Part shown: positions 5,150-6,190 of the stretch, in pieces
Layout of the letters: every line of letters starts with the position of its first letter
How positions within the stretch are numbered: position 1 is the first letter of the stretch
Assembly (NCBI GenBank): GCA_030632525.1
Contig: DAOVUP010000108.1
Location: 1 to 6,190, forward strand
From: Desulfobacteraceae bacterium
GTDB lineage: Bacteria > Desulfobacterota > DSM-4660 > Desulfatiglandales > Desulfatiglandaceae
Reading direction: 5' to 3'
DNA: 6,190 bases
Made by a program: the position numbers and the translations under genes
The notes under the pieces: generated by a model
What the model saw: the letters and a program-made list of their open reading frames with translations, nothing else
Database searches by the model: none
What the model was told of the DNA's origin: nothing

Positions 5150-6115
5150 ATGGGACAAGATATGCCTACAATAAAGGATATAATTGCAGCACGGAAGTAT
5201 GTATACCGGCATCTAAGACCCACACCGCTGTATAATTACTCAACTTTAAGTGACTTAGTGGGTACAAGCACATGGATAAAGCACGAAAATCATCAGCCTG
5301 TTGGTGCATTTAAAGTTCGTGGTGGATTGAACCTGGCGGCTAATCTGACAAAGAAGGAAAGAAATAACGGACTGTATACGGCATCGACGGGCAACCATGG
5401 ACAAAGTATTGCCTATGCTGCAAGAGCGTATGGTATAAAATCTGTCATAGCTGTTCCTGAAAAGGCTAATCCGGGAAAAGTGGCTGCAATGAGAGGATTG
5501 GGAGCAAAAGTACTCTTTCATGGCGCAGATTTTGATGAGGCGCGAGAATGGATAAAACAGATCGCAAAAGACAGGGGGGGCAAGTTTGTAGGTCCTACTG
5601 ATGAACCTCTTATATGTGGGGTAGGAACATATGCCCTTGAAATTTTAAATGACCTGCCTTCGGTTGATACCATCATAGTGCCAGTAGGGGCTGGCAGTGG
5701 GGTTTGTGGGACAGGTATTGTAGCAAAGGCTATTAATAAGGATATTGAGATAATAGCTGTCCAGTCTGCCCAGGCACCCGCCATGAAGCTAAGTTGGGAC
5801 AGTGGAACGATGGTGGAAGCAGAAATGAAGACAATTGCAGAGGGTTTGGCAACAAGAGTTCCTTTTGAGAATACACAGCGTATTATGCGTAAGTATGTAG
5901 ATAATTTCATGTTGGTAGACGATGAAGATATTAAATCGGCAATCTATGTCCTGTTAGAGCATACCCATAACTTGGTGGAAGAAGCGGCCGCAGCACCCTT
6001 GGCAGCATCCTTACAGATAAAGGAGAGATTGAAAAACAAAAATGTTGTGCTTGTTGTGAGCGGAGGAAACTTATCGATACAAAATCTTAAAGACCTTCTT
6101 TCGGGCATAGGATAA
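5150..6115 (+). CDS. PLP-dependent threonine/serine dehydratase-like enzyme
   Basis: This 321-residue fold-type II PLP enzyme belongs to the threonine/serine ammonia-lyase group and should deaminate a beta-hydroxy amino acid to a 2-oxo acid plus ammonia. PLP-binding Lys55 lies in GAFKVRGG (52-59). STGNHGQS (79-86) holds the cofactor ring region, VGAGSGVCG (179-187) is the phosphate-binding loop, and SGGN (304-307) contacts the pyridine nitrogen. No C-terminal ACT domain follows, so it is of the short catabolic type rather than the isoleucine-inhibited biosynthetic IlvA. The loop reads GAGSG rather than the usual GGGG, and ASTGNHGQ and EHTHNLVEEA mark a clade with several known substrates (threonine, serine, 3-hydroxyaspartate, hydroxyectoine products), so substrate is open. 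ATG 5150 is used; ATG 5162 is possible, and neither has a good Shine-Dalgarno sequence. It is AT-richer than the amidase. The acyltransferase-like gene follows after 20 bp. Confidence 0.88.
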   Translation: MGQDMPTIKDIIAARKYVYRHLRPTPLYNYSTLSDLVGTSTWIKHENHQPVGAFKVRGGLNLAANLTKKERNNGLYTASTGNHGQSIAYAARAYGIKSVIAVPEKANPGKVAAMRGLGAKVLFHGADFDEAREWIKQIAKDRGGKFVGPTDEPLICGVGTYALEILNDLPSVDTIIVPVGAGSGVCGTGIVAKAINKDIEIIAVQSAQAPAMKLSWDSGTMVEAEMKTIAEGLATRVPFENTQRIMRKYVDNFMLVDDEDIKSAIYVLLEHTHNLVEEAAAAPLAASLQIKERLKNKNVVLVVSGGNLSIQNLKDLLSGIG

Positions 6116-6135
6116 AGCTCTAACAAGGCAAAATT

Positions 6136-6190
6136 ATGCAAGAACGAAGATACGACGTTGATTGGCTGAGGATTATCGCCATGCTGGCCG
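6136..6190 (+). CDS. Start of an acyltransferase family 3-like membrane protein (partial)
   Basis: The first 18 codons are visible before the window ends. MQERRYDVDWLRIIAMLA resembles the N-terminus of acyltransferase family 3 proteins, in which a short basic segment with R-Y-D-x-D-W-L-R leads directly into the first membrane helix. Such integral membrane enzymes O-acylate sugars or envelope polymers. An AAGG (6125-6128) precedes the ATG by 7 nt, and the gap to the dehydratase stop is only 20 bp with no terminator, so the two are probably co-transcribed. The assignment rests on 18 residues only. Confidence 0.6.
   Translation, partial: MQERRYDVDWLRIIAMLA

Overview
The window looks like bacterial chromosome from an anaerobe, most likely a Desulfobacterota-type organism. 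That is an inference. It rests on a DUF6125-like protein, a stand-alone short QueG-like Fe-S protein and a Tat-exported amidase, in DNA of mixed GC content (about 57% in part of the amidase, about 43-46% in parts of the dehydratase, by hand count). No transposase, tRNA, rRNA, CRISPR array or phage gene is visible.

Layout. Positions 3-179 are the tail of a reading frame matching an N-terminal part of SMP-30/gluconolactonase proteins, which stops long before such a protein should end. A stretch without a convincing gene (180-513) follows, with a weak promoter, a long imperfect hairpin and a fragment resembling the 5' half of a thiamine-pyrophosphate (TPP) riboswitch. Next come a LuxR-type regulator (514-1575) and, in the same direction, a Tat-exported amidase-signature hydrolase (1756-3336). 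The 180-bp gap between them holds four perfect inverted repeats. One sits where a class II activator would bind relative to a plausible -10 box, so the regulator may control the amidase. A strong hairpin at 3342-3365 ends the amidase and can also serve the convergent gene.

On the minus strand, 3472-3969 encodes a cysteine-rich DUF6125-like protein. It should start at a TTG with an excellent ribosome binding site. Its stop is a TAG in place of what I recall as a conserved Trp, and the family-like C-terminus (Cys-Glu-Trp-Glu-Phe) continues in frame behind it. Its promoter has a 10-bp inverted repeat around the -35 box. Divergent from it, 4239-5039 encodes a short QueG-like protein with eight cysteines suited to two [4Fe-4S] clusters, with its own promoter and a terminator-like hairpin.

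The last part holds a PLP-dependent threonine/serine dehydratase-like enzyme (5150-6115) and, 20 bp later, the start of a membrane acyltransferase-3-like gene that leaves the window. These two may be co-transcribed.

I do not see a clearly new multi-gene system. The best leads are the in-frame amber codon, the operator-like palindromes, and the regulator/exported-amidase pair.
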